A stretch of DNA of 64,000 nucleotides from Candidatus Blastococcus massiliensis AP3 (GTDB taxonomy: Bacteria > Actinomycetota > Actinomycetes > Mycobacteriales > Geodermatophilaceae), in NCBI RefSeq assembly GCF_000582785.1, contig NZ_HG931174.1:1070342-1134341 (forward strand), written 5' to 3'. Shown here piece by piece: positions 8,535 to 18,196 of the stretch (position 1 is the first letter of the stretch; every line of letters begins with the position of its first letter). The notes below the pieces were generated by a model, which had not been told where the DNA came from, did not search any database, and was given only the letters and a program-made list of their open reading frames with translations. A program made the translations under genes and the position numbers.

Positions 8535-10445
8535 TCAGCCGCCGGTGCCGGACTGATCGGGCCCAGCGATGAGCAGCACGATCGTCTCGTTCGGCGCTGC
8601 GGGGGTGCCCGGCTCGGGGTTGGTGTTGAGCACCTGCCCTTCCTCGACGGACCCGTCGTTCTCCGTCGGCTGGCGCGTGAAGCTGGAGAAGCCCTCCCTG
8701 CGCAGGATGGCCTCTGCGTCCGCGGGCAGTTGTCCGCGCACGTTGGGGACGCGGATGTCCCCGGGCCCGCCGGAGATCCGGAGGGTGATCCGGGTGTTCG
8801 ACGACGCCGCGCTGCCCGCTCCGGGGTCGGTGGAGACGACGGTTCCCGGCGGGTTGGGGGAGTCGACCTGCTCGGTGCCGATCTGGGCCTCGCTGAAGCC
8901 GGCCGCGGTCAGCACGCCGCGCGCGTCGGCCTCGGTGCGGCCTCTCACGTCCGGCAGGTCCACCGTGCCGGTGGAGATGCCGAGGGTGATCGTGCCGTCC
9001 GGAGCGATGGTCTGGCCCTCCTCGGGGCTGACCGAGGCGACCGTGCCCTCTGCCTCGAGCGAGTCCTCCTGGCGCGTGTTGATGGTGCCCTCGAAGCCGG
9101 CCTGCTCGAGGGCCGTGCGGGCCCGGTCCTCGCTGAGGCCGACGACGCTGGGCACCAGCAGGGTGTCGGGCTCCACGCCGACGACGAGGTCCACCGCCGT
9201 GCCCTCGTCCACCCGCGCGCCGCCGGCCGGGGTGCTCTCGAGCACCGTGCCGACCTGGGTGTCGTCCGTGGTCTCCCGGGGGGTGATGTCGCCGACCTCC
9301 AGGCCGACCTCCTCCAGGGCGGTGCGCGCGGCGTCCTCGGTGAGGGTCTGCAGCCGGGGCACCTGCACCTGGGCGACCGCGGTGGCGTCGTCGTCGCCGC
9401 CGCGGTTCATCGCCAGCGCGAGGGCGATGGCACCGCCCAGCAGCAGGACGGCGACCGCGGAGACGACGGCGATGATGATCCGGCGCTTGCGGCGCCGGGC
9501 CAGCTCGTCCTCGTCGTCCCACTCGTCGTAGCCGTAGCCACCGGGGGTGGCGCCGATGATCGCTGTCTTCTCGGCATCGCCCATGACCGGCGTCGCCTCC
9601 ACCCGCTGGCCGGCCAGGGCCCGGAGCAGGTCGTTGCGCATGTCGGCGGCCGACTGGTACCGGTTGGCCGGGTTCTTGCTCATCGCCTTGAGCAGGATGG
9701 CGTCGAGCTCGGCCGGGATGCCGGGGTCGATCGACGACGGGAGCCGCGGGTCCTCGCGCACGTGCTGGTAGGCGACCGCCACCGGGGAGTCGCCGGTGAA
9801 CGGCGGCGCGCCGGTGACCAGCTCGTAGAGCAGGCAGCCGAGGGAGTACACGTCGGAGCGGGCGTCGACGCTCTCGCCGCGGGCCTGCTCCGGCGAGAGG
9901 TACTGCGCCGTCCCTATGACGGCGGCGGTGGAGGTCATGGTGGCCGCCGAGTCCGACACCGCCCGGGCGATGCCGAAGTCCATCACCTTGACGGTGCCCT
10001 GGGGCGTGATCATCACGTTCCCGGGCTTCACGTCACGGTGCACGATGCCGTTGCGGTGGCTGAAGTCCAGGGCGCCGCAGATGTCGGCGGCCAGGCTCAT
10101 GGCCCGCTCCGGGGGGAGCCGGCCCTCGCTGCGCAGCACGTCGCGCAGGGTCTCGCCCTCGACGTACTCCATGACGATGTAGGGCGTCGCGCCCAGGACG
10201 GTGCGGTCCTCGCCGGTGTCGTAGACGGCGACGATCGCGGGGTGGTTCAGGGAGGCGGCGGCCTGCGCCTCGCGGCGGAACCGCACCTGGAAGGAGGGGT
10301 CGCGGGCCAGGTCGCTGCGCAGCACCTTGACCGCCACTTCGCGGCCGAGCCGGAGGTCGCGGCCGTGGTGCACCTCGGCCATTCCGCCACGGCCGAGCAC
10401 CCCGCCGATCTCGTAGCGCTCGCCGAGCACCTGCGGCGTGGTCAT
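8535..10445 (-). CDS. pknB: serine/threonine protein kinase PknB with four PASTA domains
   Basis: A 636-residue membrane kinase. The kinase domain spans about 11-275: Gly loop LGRGGMAE, ATP lysine K40, catalytic HRDVKPGN (D138), DFG 156-158, and an activation loop ending GTAQYLSPEQA. A juxtamembrane acidic/basic linker leads to one membrane helix (about 323-346). Outside lie four PASTA repeats (from VPRLQTL, VPSVVGL, LPDVRGR and VPNVRGQ), which in the family bind muropeptides or lipid II. PknB adjusts wall synthesis and division through phosphorylation. It is the last gene of the minus-strand unit starting with fhaA. Confidence 0.97.
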   Translation of the reverse strand: MTTPQVLGERYEIGGVLGRGGMAEVHHGRDLRLGREVAVKVLRSDLARDPSFQVRFRREAQAAASLNHPAIVAVYDTGEDRTVLGATPYIVMEYVEGETLRDVLRSEGRLPPERAMSLAADICGALDFSHRNGIVHRDVKPGNVMITPQGTVKVMDFGIARAVSDSAATMTSTAAVIGTAQYLSPEQARGESVDARSDVYSLGCLLYELVTGAPPFTGDSPVAVAYQHVREDPRLPSSIDPGIPAELDAILLKAMSKNPANRYQSAADMRNDLLRALAGQRVEATPVMGDAEKTAIIGATPGGYGYDEWDDEDELARRRKRRIIIAVVSAVAVLLLGGAIALALAMNRGGDDDATAVAQVQVPRLQTLTEDAARTALEEVGLEVGDITPRETTDDTQVGTVLESTPAGGARVDEGTAVDLVVGVEPDTLLVPSVVGLSEDRARTALEQAGFEGTINTRQEDSLEAEGTVASVSPEEGQTIAPDGTITLGISTGTVDLPDVRGRTEADARGVLTAAGFSEAQIGTEQVDSPNPPGTVVSTDPGAGSAASSNTRITLRISGGPGDIRVPNVRGQLPADAEAILRREGFSSFTRQPTENDGSVEEGQVLNTNPEPGTPAAPNETIVLLIAGPDQSGTGG

Positions 10446-10593
10446 CGGAGGTCCTCTCGAACGGTTGCGCGCCTCGTCCGGGGCCGGGCCGTGGTGCGCG
10501 GGCAGCGCCGCGGGGGCGCTGCGGGCGGGATGCCGACGGCGAGCCTAGCGGCGGTCCGGCCGGTTTCCTGGGACCTGCGAGGGGTCAGCGGGG

Positions 10594-12276
10594 TCACTCG
10601 GTCCCACCCGGAGCAGCGGCCCCAGGTTGCGGCTCCACCGGCGGAACGGGTGGCTCGGGGTCGGGCGGCGGGTCGGTGTCGCCCGGCTGGCCCGGCTGCG
10701 ACGTGGTCGTGGTCGGCGCCGACGTCGTCGGGGCGCTCGAGGTGGTGGGCGGCGGGGCCGGCGGCTGCGTGGTCGTCGGGACCGGCGCCGGCGCCTCCTC
10801 CGTGGGCTCGGGGGCCCGGGTCTGCGTCGGCTCCGGCTCCTGGACGGTCCACCCGTCCTCGGCCACGGTGAGGACGACCTCCGAATCGGGCTCCACGGTC
10901 CTGCCCGACGGCACGATCGCGGCGACGGCGTTCGCGTCGAGGTCCATGCCGAGCTCGGCGAGCAGCGCGTCGCCGGCCGTTTCCCGCACGACGGTGAGGC
11001 CGAGATCCTCCAACTCCGTGGCGACCTCGTCGGCGTCGCGCCCCACGTAGGCGCTGGCGGGCCGCAGGGGGATGCCGCTGGCCGGCGCGCTGGAACTGGT
11101 CGAGGTCCCCGTGGCCTCGGCGCCGGACCCGCCACCACCCCCGGACGTCAGCAGGATCGCGGTCCCGCCGCCCAGGAGCAGGAGCACCAGCAGCGCCACT
11201 GCCGGCCACAGCCAGCGGCGACGGCCGTTCGCCGGCGGCTGGTCGTCCTCGGCGAGCCAGTCGTCGTCGTCCGGGTGCGCGTGCAGCGGCGGCATGGGCG
11301 CCCCGGAACCCGTCGTGGGGCCCAGGGCGCGGGTGCCGGTCTGCGCGGCCAGGACCGTGGTCCGGCCGTCGGCGAGCCCGGGATCGGAGACCACCTGCGT
11401 CGGGGTGGTCGCCGGGCCCACCGGGAGGGGAACCGGCGTGCCCCCGGCCGCCACGCGTCGGATGGCATCGGCGAAGGCGCCGCCGTCGGGGAACCGGTCG
11501 GCGGGGTCCTTGGCCAGGGCCCGCTCGATGAGCAGCCGGACCTGTGCCGGGACCTCGGCGGGCAGTGGCGGAGGTGGGCGGTTGATGTGCGCGAGCGCGA
11601 TCGCGACCTGGGAGGCGCCGTCGAAGGGCCGGGCGCCGGTGAGGCACTCGTAGCCGACGACGCCGAGGGAGTAGACGTCCGACGCCGCGTTGACCTCCAT
11701 CCCCTGCGCCTGCTCGGGGGAGAGGTACTGCGCGGTGCCCACCACCATGCCGGTGCGGGTCAGCGGTGTGGCGTCGCGCGCCTGGGCGATGCCGAAGTCG
11801 GTCAGCTTCACCACGCCGTCGGGACGCACCATGAGGTTGCCCGGCTTGATGTCCCGGTGGACGACGCCTGCCCGGTGCGCGGCGGAGAGGCCGTCCGCCG
11901 ACTGCTCCAGCACGTGCAGCGTCCAGTCGACCGGCAGGCGGCCCTCGTCGTGGAGGATCGTCACCAGCGGCTGGCCCTCGACGAACTCCATGACGAGGAA
12001 CGCCAGCTTCTGGGTCCCGGCGTCGTCCACGGTCTCGCCGTAGTCGTAGACCGAGGCGATGTTCGGGTGCGACAGCGCCGCGGTGTGCCGGGCCTCGTTG
12101 CGGAAGCGGGCGAGGAAGCTCGGGTCGTCCGTGTACTCGCTCTTGAGCACCTTGGCCGCGACGATGCGGTCCAGCACCTGGTCGCGGGCCTTCCAGACCT
12201 CCCCCATCCCCCCCACGGCGATGGGGGAGGTGATCTCGTAACGGCCGGCGAGCAGGTTGCCGGTGGCCAGGGTCAT
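10594..12276 (-). CDS. pknA: serine/threonine protein kinase PknA
   Basis: A 560-residue kinase with ATP lysine K42, HRDIKPGN (D142), DFG at 160-162 and loop GTAQYLSPEQA. A Pro/Ala linker precedes a membrane helix at about 355-377. The extracellular part has one PASTA-like segment (ASAYVGRDADEVATELEDLG) and a long Thr/Pro/Glu-rich tail. It is longer than mycobacterial PknA, which lacks this extracellular domain. The start overlaps the pbpA stop by 4 bases (ATGA); 148 bases separate its stop from the pknB start. Confidence 0.95.
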   Translation of the reverse strand: MTLATGNLLAGRYEITSPIAVGGMGEVWKARDQVLDRIVAAKVLKSEYTDDPSFLARFRNEARHTAALSHPNIASVYDYGETVDDAGTQKLAFLVMEFVEGQPLVTILHDEGRLPVDWTLHVLEQSADGLSAAHRAGVVHRDIKPGNLMVRPDGVVKLTDFGIAQARDATPLTRTGMVVGTAQYLSPEQAQGMEVNAASDVYSLGVVGYECLTGARPFDGASQVAIALAHINRPPPPLPAEVPAQVRLLIERALAKDPADRFPDGGAFADAIRRVAAGGTPVPLPVGPATTPTQVVSDPGLADGRTTVLAAQTGTRALGPTTGSGAPMPPLHAHPDDDDWLAEDDQPPANGRRRWLWPAVALLVLLLLGGGTAILLTSGGGGGSGAEATGTSTSSSAPASGIPLRPASAYVGRDADEVATELEDLGLTVVRETAGDALLAELGMDLDANAVAAIVPSGRTVEPDSEVVLTVAEDGWTVQEPEPTQTRAPEPTEEAPAPVPTTTQPPAPPPTTSSAPTTSAPTTTTSQPGQPGDTDPPPDPEPPVPPVEPQPGAAAPGGTE

Positions 12277-13715
12277 CCCTCGCCCTGCCCGTCGAGGTAG
12301 GCCTGGATGACCTGGCGCGCGATCGGTGCGGACACGTCCCCACCCGTTCCCCCGCCGTTCCGGACGAACACAGCGACGGCGATCTGCGACTCGCCCGCCG
12401 GTGCGAACCCGATGAACCAGTTGTGGTCGGGGCCCTCGTTCTCGGCGGTGCCCGTCTTGCCCGCCACCTGCACGCCGTTGATCCGCGCCGCGCGGCCCGA
12501 GCCGTTGGCCACGACGCTGGTCATCATCTCGGTGAGCTGGTCGGCCGTGTTCTCCGAGATCGGCTCCGCGAACTCCTCGGGATCGGTCTCGTCGATGACC
12601 GTGAGGTCCGGTGCGAGGAGCTGGTCGACCAGGTAGGGCTTCATCAGCGTGCCGCCGTTGGCGATGGCGGCGGCGACCATCGCGGCCTGCATCGGCGTCA
12701 TCTGCACGTCCTGCTGGCCGATGGAGCTGATCCCCAGTTGCGCATCGTTCTCGATGCCTCCGACGGTGCTCCTCTCGACCCTCAACGGCATCTCGAAGCG
12801 GTCGCCGTCCATCCCGAACGCCTCGGCCATGCCGCGGACCTCGTCCTCGCCGAGGTCGATGCCCAGCTGCGCGAAGGCGGTGTTGCAGGAGATCGTGAGG
12901 GCGTCGATGAGCCGCTGCTCGCCGGAGGCGCTGCAGGCGGAGTCGCCGAAGTTGCGCAGCGTGGTGCTCGTCCCGGGCAGGGTGAGCGTCTGGGGAGCAG
13001 GGACGACGGACTCGGGGGTGTAGCCGTTCTCCAGCGCCGCCGCCGACACGATCACCTTGAACACCGAGCCCGGCGAGTAGCGCTCGCTGATCGCCTGGTT
13101 GGTGCGGGGGTCCGGCCGGGCCATGCCGAGCAGCTCCGCGGTCTCCCGGACCGCCACCTGGTCGTGGCTGGCCATGCTGTTCGGGTCGTACGTCGGCGTG
13201 CTCGCCAGGCCCAGGATCGCGCCGGTCGAGGGGTCGAGGGCGACGACGGCGCCCACCTGGCCCTGGAGCCCCTCCATCGCGGCCTGCTGCACGGCCGGGT
13301 CCAGCGTGAGGACGACGTCGCCGCCGGAGGGGTCGCGGCCGGTGAACAGGTCGGAGATGCGGCGCACGATCAGCCGGTCGTCGGTCCCGGCGAGCAGCGA
13401 GTTCTCGGCCTGCTCGATGCCGGTCGCGCCGTAGACCACCGAGTAGTAGCCGGTGACCGGGGCGTACAGCGGGCCCTGGGGGTAGACGCGCTGGTACTGC
13501 AGCCGGCCGTCCGTGGGCTCCGACAGCGCGATCGGATCCCCGGCCACGATGATCGAGCCGCGCTCCCGCGAGTACTCCTCGGCGAGGACCCGCTTGTTCC
13601 GGGAGTCGTCGCGCAGCGCGTCCGACCGCACCACCTGGATGTAGTTGATGTTGACGATCAGCAGCGTGAAGAGCACCAGCACGCTGATCGCGACGCGACG
13701 CAACGGGGCGTTCAC
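12273..13715 (-). CDS. pbpA: penicillin-binding protein PbpA (class B transpeptidase)
   Basis: A 480-residue protein with an N-terminal membrane helix (VAISVLVLFTLLIVNINYI), a dimerisation domain and a transpeptidase domain. Active-site motifs are SVFK (S217, K220), SCN (276-278) and KTG (420-422). It cross-links peptidoglycan outside the membrane, in partnership with the RodA glycosyltransferase encoded just upstream. The start is GTG 13715, overlapping the rodA stop as GTGA. The longer frame upstream is a shadow of rodA. Confidence 0.96.
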   Translation of the reverse strand: MNAPLRRVAISVLVLFTLLIVNINYIQVVRSDALRDDSRNKRVLAEEYSRERGSIIVAGDPIALSEPTDGRLQYQRVYPQGPLYAPVTGYYSVVYGATGIEQAENSLLAGTDDRLIVRRISDLFTGRDPSGGDVVLTLDPAVQQAAMEGLQGQVGAVVALDPSTGAILGLASTPTYDPNSMASHDQVAVRETAELLGMARPDPRTNQAISERYSPGSVFKVIVSAAALENGYTPESVVPAPQTLTLPGTSTTLRNFGDSACSASGEQRLIDALTISCNTAFAQLGIDLGEDEVRGMAEAFGMDGDRFEMPLRVERSTVGGIENDAQLGISSIGQQDVQMTPMQAAMVAAAIANGGTLMKPYLVDQLLAPDLTVIDETDPEEFAEPISENTADQLTEMMTSVVANGSGRAARINGVQVAGKTGTAENEGPDHNWFIGFAPAGESQIAVAVFVRNGGGTGGDVSAPIARQVIQAYLDGQGEG

Positions 13716-15112
13716 GGCCGCACCACCTCGGTGGGTGCGTCGGTCAGGCGCTGCGGAGTCACCTGGGGCGCGGCCGGCCGGCGCGCGGCGTCGCTGATCC
13801 GGACCAGCAGCGCCACCAGCCCGAAGTTGGCCACCAGCGACGAACCGCCGTAGGCCAGGAACGGCGTGGTGAGGCCGGTGAGCGGCAGCAGGCCCGTGAC
13901 GCCGCCGAGGACGACGAACAGCTGCCAGGCGACGGCGAAGGAGAGGCCGGCGGCGAGCAGCTTGCCGAACGGGTCGCGGACGACCAGTGAGGTCCGCAGG
14001 CCGCGCTCGACCAGGATCAGGTAGACGAGGATGACCGCGGCCAGGCCGAACAGCCCCAGCTCCTCGCCGATGGCCGAGCCGATGAAGTCGCTCTTGGCGA
14101 TGGGCACCTCGTCGGGGCGGCCGCCGCCGAGGCCGGCGCCGAACAGCCCGCCGGTGCCGAGCCCGAACAGCGACTGCGCCACCTGGAAGCCCGAGCCGTC
14201 GTAGTAGGCGAACGGGTCCAGCCAGGTGTCCACGCGCGCCCGCACGTGGCCGAAGGTCTGGTAGGCGACGGTCGCCCCGCCGGCGAACAGCAGCAGGCCG
14301 ATGACCAGCCAGCTCGCCCGCTCGGTGGCGATGTAGAGCATCACGACGAAGATGCCGAACAGCAGCAGCGAGCTGCCCAGGTCCCGCTCGAAGACCAGCA
14401 CGAGGATCGAGACGACCCACACCACGAGGACCGGGCCCAGGTCGCGGCCGCGCGGCAGCTCCAGCCCCATCACCTTGCGGCTGGCCAGGGCCAGCACGTC
14501 GCGCTTGTCCACCAGGTAGGCGGCGAAGAAGACGACCAGGCAGATCTTGGCGAACTCACCGGGCTGGATGGAGAAGCCGGCGAGGCGGATCCAGATCTTC
14601 GCCCCGTTGACCTCGGAGATCGAGGCCGGCAGGACTGCCGGGAGGGTCAGCAGCACCAGGCCCAGCAGCATGAGGATGTAGGCGTAGCGGGAGAGCAGCC
14701 GGTGGTCGCGCACGACCAGGAGCACCGCGATGAACAGCGCGAGCCCGATCGTGGCCCACAGCAGCTGCACGGGGGCGTCGCCGTCGCCGCCGGAGTCGGC
14801 GAGGTCCAGCCGGTGGATCATCACCAGGCCCAGCCCGGTGAGGACGGCGACGCACGGCAGCAGCAGGGGGTCGGCGTAGGTCGCGAACTTCCGGACGACG
14901 AGGTGCGCGCCGGTCCACAGGGCCGCGAACCAGATGCCGAAGGTGGCCAGCTCGGGGCGCAGCGATCCGGTGGCCGTCAGGTCGACGATGCACTGCGCCG
15001 CCAGCGTGATGACGACGGCGAAGCCGAGGAGCCACGCCTCGGTCCCACGGCGGGTGGGCACGGCGGCGCCCGCCACGGAGGCGCGGGGATCGGTCGTCGG
15101 GCCGGCCATCAC
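13712..15112 (-). CDS. rodA: FtsW/RodA/SpoVE family peptidoglycan glycosyltransferase
   Basis: A 466-residue polytopic protein of the SEDS family with about 12 membrane segments. Diagnostic stretches are NGAKIWIRLAGFSIQPGEFAK, VFERDLGSSLLLF, SDFIGSAIGEELG and PLTGLTTPFLAYGGSS. SEDS proteins polymerise lipid II. The start is GTG ATG; the GTG at 15112 overlaps the pstP stop by 4 bases and is preferred, but the ATG one codon later is equally possible. It lies in the conserved order fhaB-pstP-rodA-pbpA-pknA-pknB. Confidence 0.96.
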   Translation of the reverse strand: MMAGPTTDPRASVAGAAVPTRRGTEAWLLGFAVVITLAAQCIVDLTATGSLRPELATFGIWFAALWTGAHLVVRKFATYADPLLLPCVAVLTGLGLVMIHRLDLADSGGDGDAPVQLLWATIGLALFIAVLLVVRDHRLLSRYAYILMLLGLVLLTLPAVLPASISEVNGAKIWIRLAGFSIQPGEFAKICLVVFFAAYLVDKRDVLALASRKVMGLELPRGRDLGPVLVVWVVSILVLVFERDLGSSLLLFGIFVVMLYIATERASWLVIGLLLFAGGATVAYQTFGHVRARVDTWLDPFAYYDGSGFQVAQSLFGLGTGGLFGAGLGGGRPDEVPIAKSDFIGSAIGEELGLFGLAAVILVYLILVERGLRTSLVVRDPFGKLLAAGLSFAVAWQLFVVLGGVTGLLPLTGLTTPFLAYGGSSLVANFGLVALLVRISDAARRPAAPQVTPQRLTDAPTEVVRP

Positions 15113-16554
15113 CCCTCCTCCCGGCAGTCCACTCCCGGGCGGGACGACGGCGTCGTCGCGGCGGACTCCTTGGCCGCCTCGTCCGGCGTCGGGTCGTCGG
15201 CTCCGGGCACGGCGGGCGCGGGCTCGGGCTCGCCGGGAACGGGTGGCTGGGGCAGCGCGGGGTCCCCGGGTGCCGCGGGGTCACCGGGCGGGGGGACCGG
15301 GTCCTCGGCGGACTCCTCGGCCGCCTCGTCCTCGGCGCTGGGGCACGGTGGCAGGCGCTGGTCGCGCAGCGCGGCCACGATGCGGTCGGCGTGGTCGGCG
15401 TCGTCGGCGGTGATGCCGCCCTGCACCCGGTTGCGGGCCGCCGGCGTCAGGTCGACGACCGGCAGGTCGGCGTCCCGGTCGACCCGGAACAGGTCGAGGC
15501 CGACGAACGAGACGTCCAGCCCGCGGAACACCGCGACCTGCGCCGGCTCCTGCCCGTCGTCGACCCCGACGAACCAGTGCTGCAGCGCCCACACGTAGGT
15601 ACCGATCGCGCCGGCCACCACGACGGCCAGGACGAGCCCCGCCCCGAGGAGAAGTCGCATCGGGCGGCGGCGGGCGGAGGGGCCACCGCCCGTCACCTGT
15701 GTCGGCGGGGGATCGGGTGGTGGCGTCGGGTCGGCCAGTGCCGCGCGGCCGGCTGCCGACGTCCCGTCGACCTGTCGCTGGCCGATGTAGTCACCGGCCG
15801 CGCCGTCGACGACGGGCTCCATGGGCACGCCGCGGCCGTCGTCGTCCACGACGTCGGCGACGATCACCGTGATGTTGTCCGGGCCGCCGCTGCGCAGCGC
15901 CAGCTCGATCAGCCGGTCGGCGGTGCTCTGCGGATCGGGGTCGGTGAGCGCCTCGGCGAGCGTCTCCTCGCTGACGACGCCGGACAGGCCGTCCGAGCAG
16001 AGCAGGTACCGGTCGCCGGCCCGCGCCTCGCGCATCGAGAGGTCCGGCTCGACCTCCTGGCCGTTGAGGGCCCGGAGCAGCAGCGAACGCTGCGGGTGGC
16101 TGTTGGCCTCTTCCGCGGTGATCCGGCCGTCGTCGATCAGCGTCTGCACGAAGGTGTCGTCGTGCGTGATCTGGGAGAACTCGCCGTCCCGCAGCAGGTA
16201 GGCGCGGGAGTCGCCGACGTGGCACAGCGCCAGCCGGCCGCCGGCGAAGAGGATGGCGGTGAGCGTCGTCCCCATGCCCTCGAGCTGCGGGGAGTCGCGG
16301 ATGACCTCGCGCAGGTGCTCGCTGCCCTCGAAGACGCCCTGGCGCAGCGCCTGGAGCATGTCGCCGGTCGGGGTGTCGTCGTCGAGGTGCTGCAGGGCGG
16401 CGATGACCACCTTGCTGGCGACGTCGCCAGCGGCGTGCCCGCCCATGCCGTCGGCGACGGCGAGCAGCCGCGGACCGGCGTAGACCGAGTCCTGGTTGTT
16501 GCCGCGGATGAGCCCGCGGTCGGAGCGCGCCGCGTAGCGCAGGACGAGGCTCAT
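15109..16554 (-). CDS. pstP: PP2C-family serine/threonine phosphatase PstP
   Basis: A 481-residue membrane phosphatase. The PP2C domain (about 5-235) has metal-binding motifs RGNNQDSVY, VADGMGGHAAGD, HVGDSRAYL, LLCSDGLSG and SGGPDNITVIV. A linker and membrane helix (LLLGAGLVLAVVVAGAIGTYV) lead to an extracellular domain and a Pro/Glu/Ala-rich tail ending in a Cys. It reverses phosphorylation by PknA and PknB. ATG 16554 overlaps the fhaB stop (ATGA). The tail is longer than in Mycobacterium. Confidence 0.96.
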   Translation of the reverse strand: MSLVLRYAARSDRGLIRGNNQDSVYAGPRLLAVADGMGGHAAGDVASKVVIAALQHLDDDTPTGDMLQALRQGVFEGSEHLREVIRDSPQLEGMGTTLTAILFAGGRLALCHVGDSRAYLLRDGEFSQITHDDTFVQTLIDDGRITAEEANSHPQRSLLLRALNGQEVEPDLSMREARAGDRYLLCSDGLSGVVSEETLAEALTDPDPQSTADRLIELALRSGGPDNITVIVADVVDDDGRGVPMEPVVDGAAGDYIGQRQVDGTSAAGRAALADPTPPPDPPPTQVTGGGPSARRRPMRLLLGAGLVLAVVVAGAIGTYVWALQHWFVGVDDGQEPAQVAVFRGLDVSFVGLDLFRVDRDADLPVVDLTPAARNRVQGGITADDADHADRIVAALRDQRLPPCPSAEDEAAEESAEDPVPPPGDPAAPGDPALPQPPVPGEPEPAPAVPGADDPTPDEAAKESAATTPSSRPGVDCREEG

Positions 16555-17012
16555 GAGCGCAGCTCCAGTGCCGTCTGTCCGATGCGGATCGGCTGACCGG
16601 GGCCGACGAGCAGCGGGCCCTGCACGCGCTGCTGGTCGAGGTAGGTGCCGTTGGTGGAGCCGAGGTCCTCGACGTACCACTGGCCGCCGCGGTTGGTCAG
16701 GCGGGCGTGCCGCGAGCTGGCGAAGTCGTCGGTGAGCACGAGGGTCGAGTCGTCGGCGCGGCCGACGAGGATCGGCTGGTCACCCAGGGTGATCTTGGTT
16801 CCGCTGAGCGGGCCGGCGGTGACCACCAGCGTGCGTGGGCCCTTGCCGCCGCGCTTCTTCCCGGGGACGGCCGCGCGCGGGGGCACCGACGCCACCCGGC
16901 CGACCCGGCCACCGAACAGATCGGCCCGCACGACCCGGAACGCGGCGAAGATGAACAGCCACAGCAGCAGGAGGAACCCGAAGCGGAACGCCTGCAGCAC
17001 GATCTCCGCCAT
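16551..17012 (-). CDS. fhaB: FHA-domain protein FhaB (FipA)
   Basis: A 153-residue protein with an N-terminal membrane helix (FLLLLWLFIFAAF) and a cytoplasmic FHA domain: LVGRADDSTLVL, SSRHARL and DLGSTNGTYLDQQ. FHA domains bind phosphothreonine. In mycobacteria FhaB is a target of PknA/PknB and links FtsZ to FtsQ. It begins 76 bases after the fhaA stop and overlaps pstP. Confidence 0.95.
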   Translation of the reverse strand: MAEIVLQAFRFGFLLLLWLFIFAAFRVVRADLFGGRVGRVASVPPRAAVPGKKRGGKGPRTLVVTAGPLSGTKITLGDQPILVGRADDSTLVLTDDFASSRHARLTNRGGQWYVEDLGSTNGTYLDQQRVQGPLLVGPGQPIRIGQTALELRS

Positions 17013-17088
17013 CAGCCGGTCACCTCGCTCGACATCAGCGACTTCGTGCCCGGTACCGCCCTGCTCATGCGTGACTTCGGTGACGTCG

Positions 17089-17889
17089 TCACGCGCCGTC
17101 CCGCCGGTACACCAGCACCGAATGCCCGATCCTGATGACGTCGCCGTCCGCGAGCGGCTGGCGGCTGATCCGCCGGCCGTTGACCAGCGTGCCGTTGGTG
17201 GAGCCGAGGTCCTCGGCGGTGGCGACGTCGCCCTCGAGGACGACGTCGACGTGCTTGCGGCTGACCCCGGTGTCGGGGAGGCGGATGTCGGCCTCGGTGC
17301 CCCGGCCGATGACGTTGCGTCCGCGGGACAGCTCGTGCCGGGTGCCCGGCCCGTCGACGACCAGGGCGTGGGTCGCCATGGACCGTGCCCCCGGACGGCC
17401 GGGCGCGACCTTGCCGGTGTCGCCCACGTGACCGCGCAGCGGGGGGAGTGGTGGGAGCGGGGGATGGCCGGGCACGGGCGGGGCGGCGGCGAGGTCACCG
17501 CGGGCGGCGGGGTGCGACGGGTCGGCGACCTCCGAGGACACCTCGAACACGCCCGTGGGCAGATCGGCGTCGCGCTCGAGGTAGACCCGCACGGCGTCGA
17601 AGATCGAGTAGCCCTCGTCGTCGATGTGCTCGGCGACCATGTCGGCCAGCTCGCCGGCGAGCTGGTCGGACCACTGGCCGAGGTGCTCGTAGTCGGTGTC
17701 GCCGAGCCGGACCACGTAGACGTTCGGGGCGAGGATGCGGCCCTCGCCCATGACCGAGCGCTGCTCGTCGGCCTCGCGCTGCAGAGCCTTGGCGATCTCG
17801 GCCGGGTGCACCTTGCCCTTGAAGAGCCGGGCGAACGCCAGTCCGACCATGCCTTCCAGCCGCCGCTCGAAGCGCTGCAGCACACCCAC
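17089..17889 (-). CDS. fhaA: FHA-domain protein FhaA (DUF3662 plus FHA)
   Basis: A 266-residue cytoplasmic protein. The N-terminal DUF3662 domain (GVLQRFERRLEGMVGLAFARL ... VEVLVRL-type beta sheet to about residue 125) is followed by a Pro-rich linker and a C-terminal FHA domain: VIGRGTEADIRL, VSRKHVDV, DLGSTNGTLVNG. FhaA binds phosphorylated PknB and MviN-type proteins in Mycobacterium and slows wall synthesis. It is shorter than mycobacterial FhaA because the linker is shorter. GTG 17889 follows AAGGGAG; it is the first gene of the division-control unit. Confidence 0.95.
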   Translation of the reverse strand: MGVLQRFERRLEGMVGLAFARLFKGKVHPAEIAKALQREADEQRSVMGEGRILAPNVYVVRLGDTDYEHLGQWSDQLAGELADMVAEHIDDEGYSIFDAVRVYLERDADLPTGVFEVSSEVADPSHPAARGDLAAAPPVPGHPPLPPLPPLRGHVGDTGKVAPGRPGARSMATHALVVDGPGTRHELSRGRNVIGRGTEADIRLPDTGVSRKHVDVVLEGDVATAEDLGSTNGTLVNGRRISRQPLADGDVIRIGHSVLVYRRDGA

Positions 17890-18061
17890 AGTCGCTCCCT
17901 TGCGCTCGGCCGGACGTCCCGCTGTGTTCGCATGATCGTAGCGGGGCCTCGCGCGGCGGACTGCCAAACGCGCGACGCCCCGCACGATTGTGCTGGCCCC
18001 CGGGGAACGACCGACCCCTGCCCCGGGTGACGCCCCCCGGCTGCTATCGTCGTCGCTCGCC

Positions 18062-18144
18062 GGGCAAGTGGCGGAATGGCAGACGCGCACGGTTCAGGTC
18101 CGTGTGTCCGAAAGGACGTGGGGGTTCAACTCCCCCCTTGCCCA
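18062..18144 (+). tRNA. tRNA-Leu (CAG anticodon)
   Basis: A class II tRNA of 83 bases. The acceptor arms GGGCAAG/CTTGCCC pair perfectly, the anticodon stem CACGG/CCGTG holds TTCAGGT with anticodon CAG, a long variable arm (GTGTCCGAAAGGACGT) follows, and the T arm is GGGGG-TTCAACT-CCCCC. The discriminator is A. This is the tRNA-Leu that follows fhaA in other actinobacteria. Confidence 0.97.
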
Positions 18145-18151
18145 CACGCAC

Positions 18152-18180
18152 CGAAGGGCTCCCCGAGGGGGAGCCCTTCG
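18152..18180. terminator. terminator hairpin after tRNA-Leu
   Basis: Arms 18152-18164 and 18168-18180 pair over 13 bases with a GAG loop. It ends transcription of the tRNA and, from the other strand, of the DUF1707 gene. It shares a 22-base identical block (18171-18192) with the pabA/pknB terminator. Confidence 0.85.
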
Positions 18181-18196
18181 TCGTTCCAGGACCGGG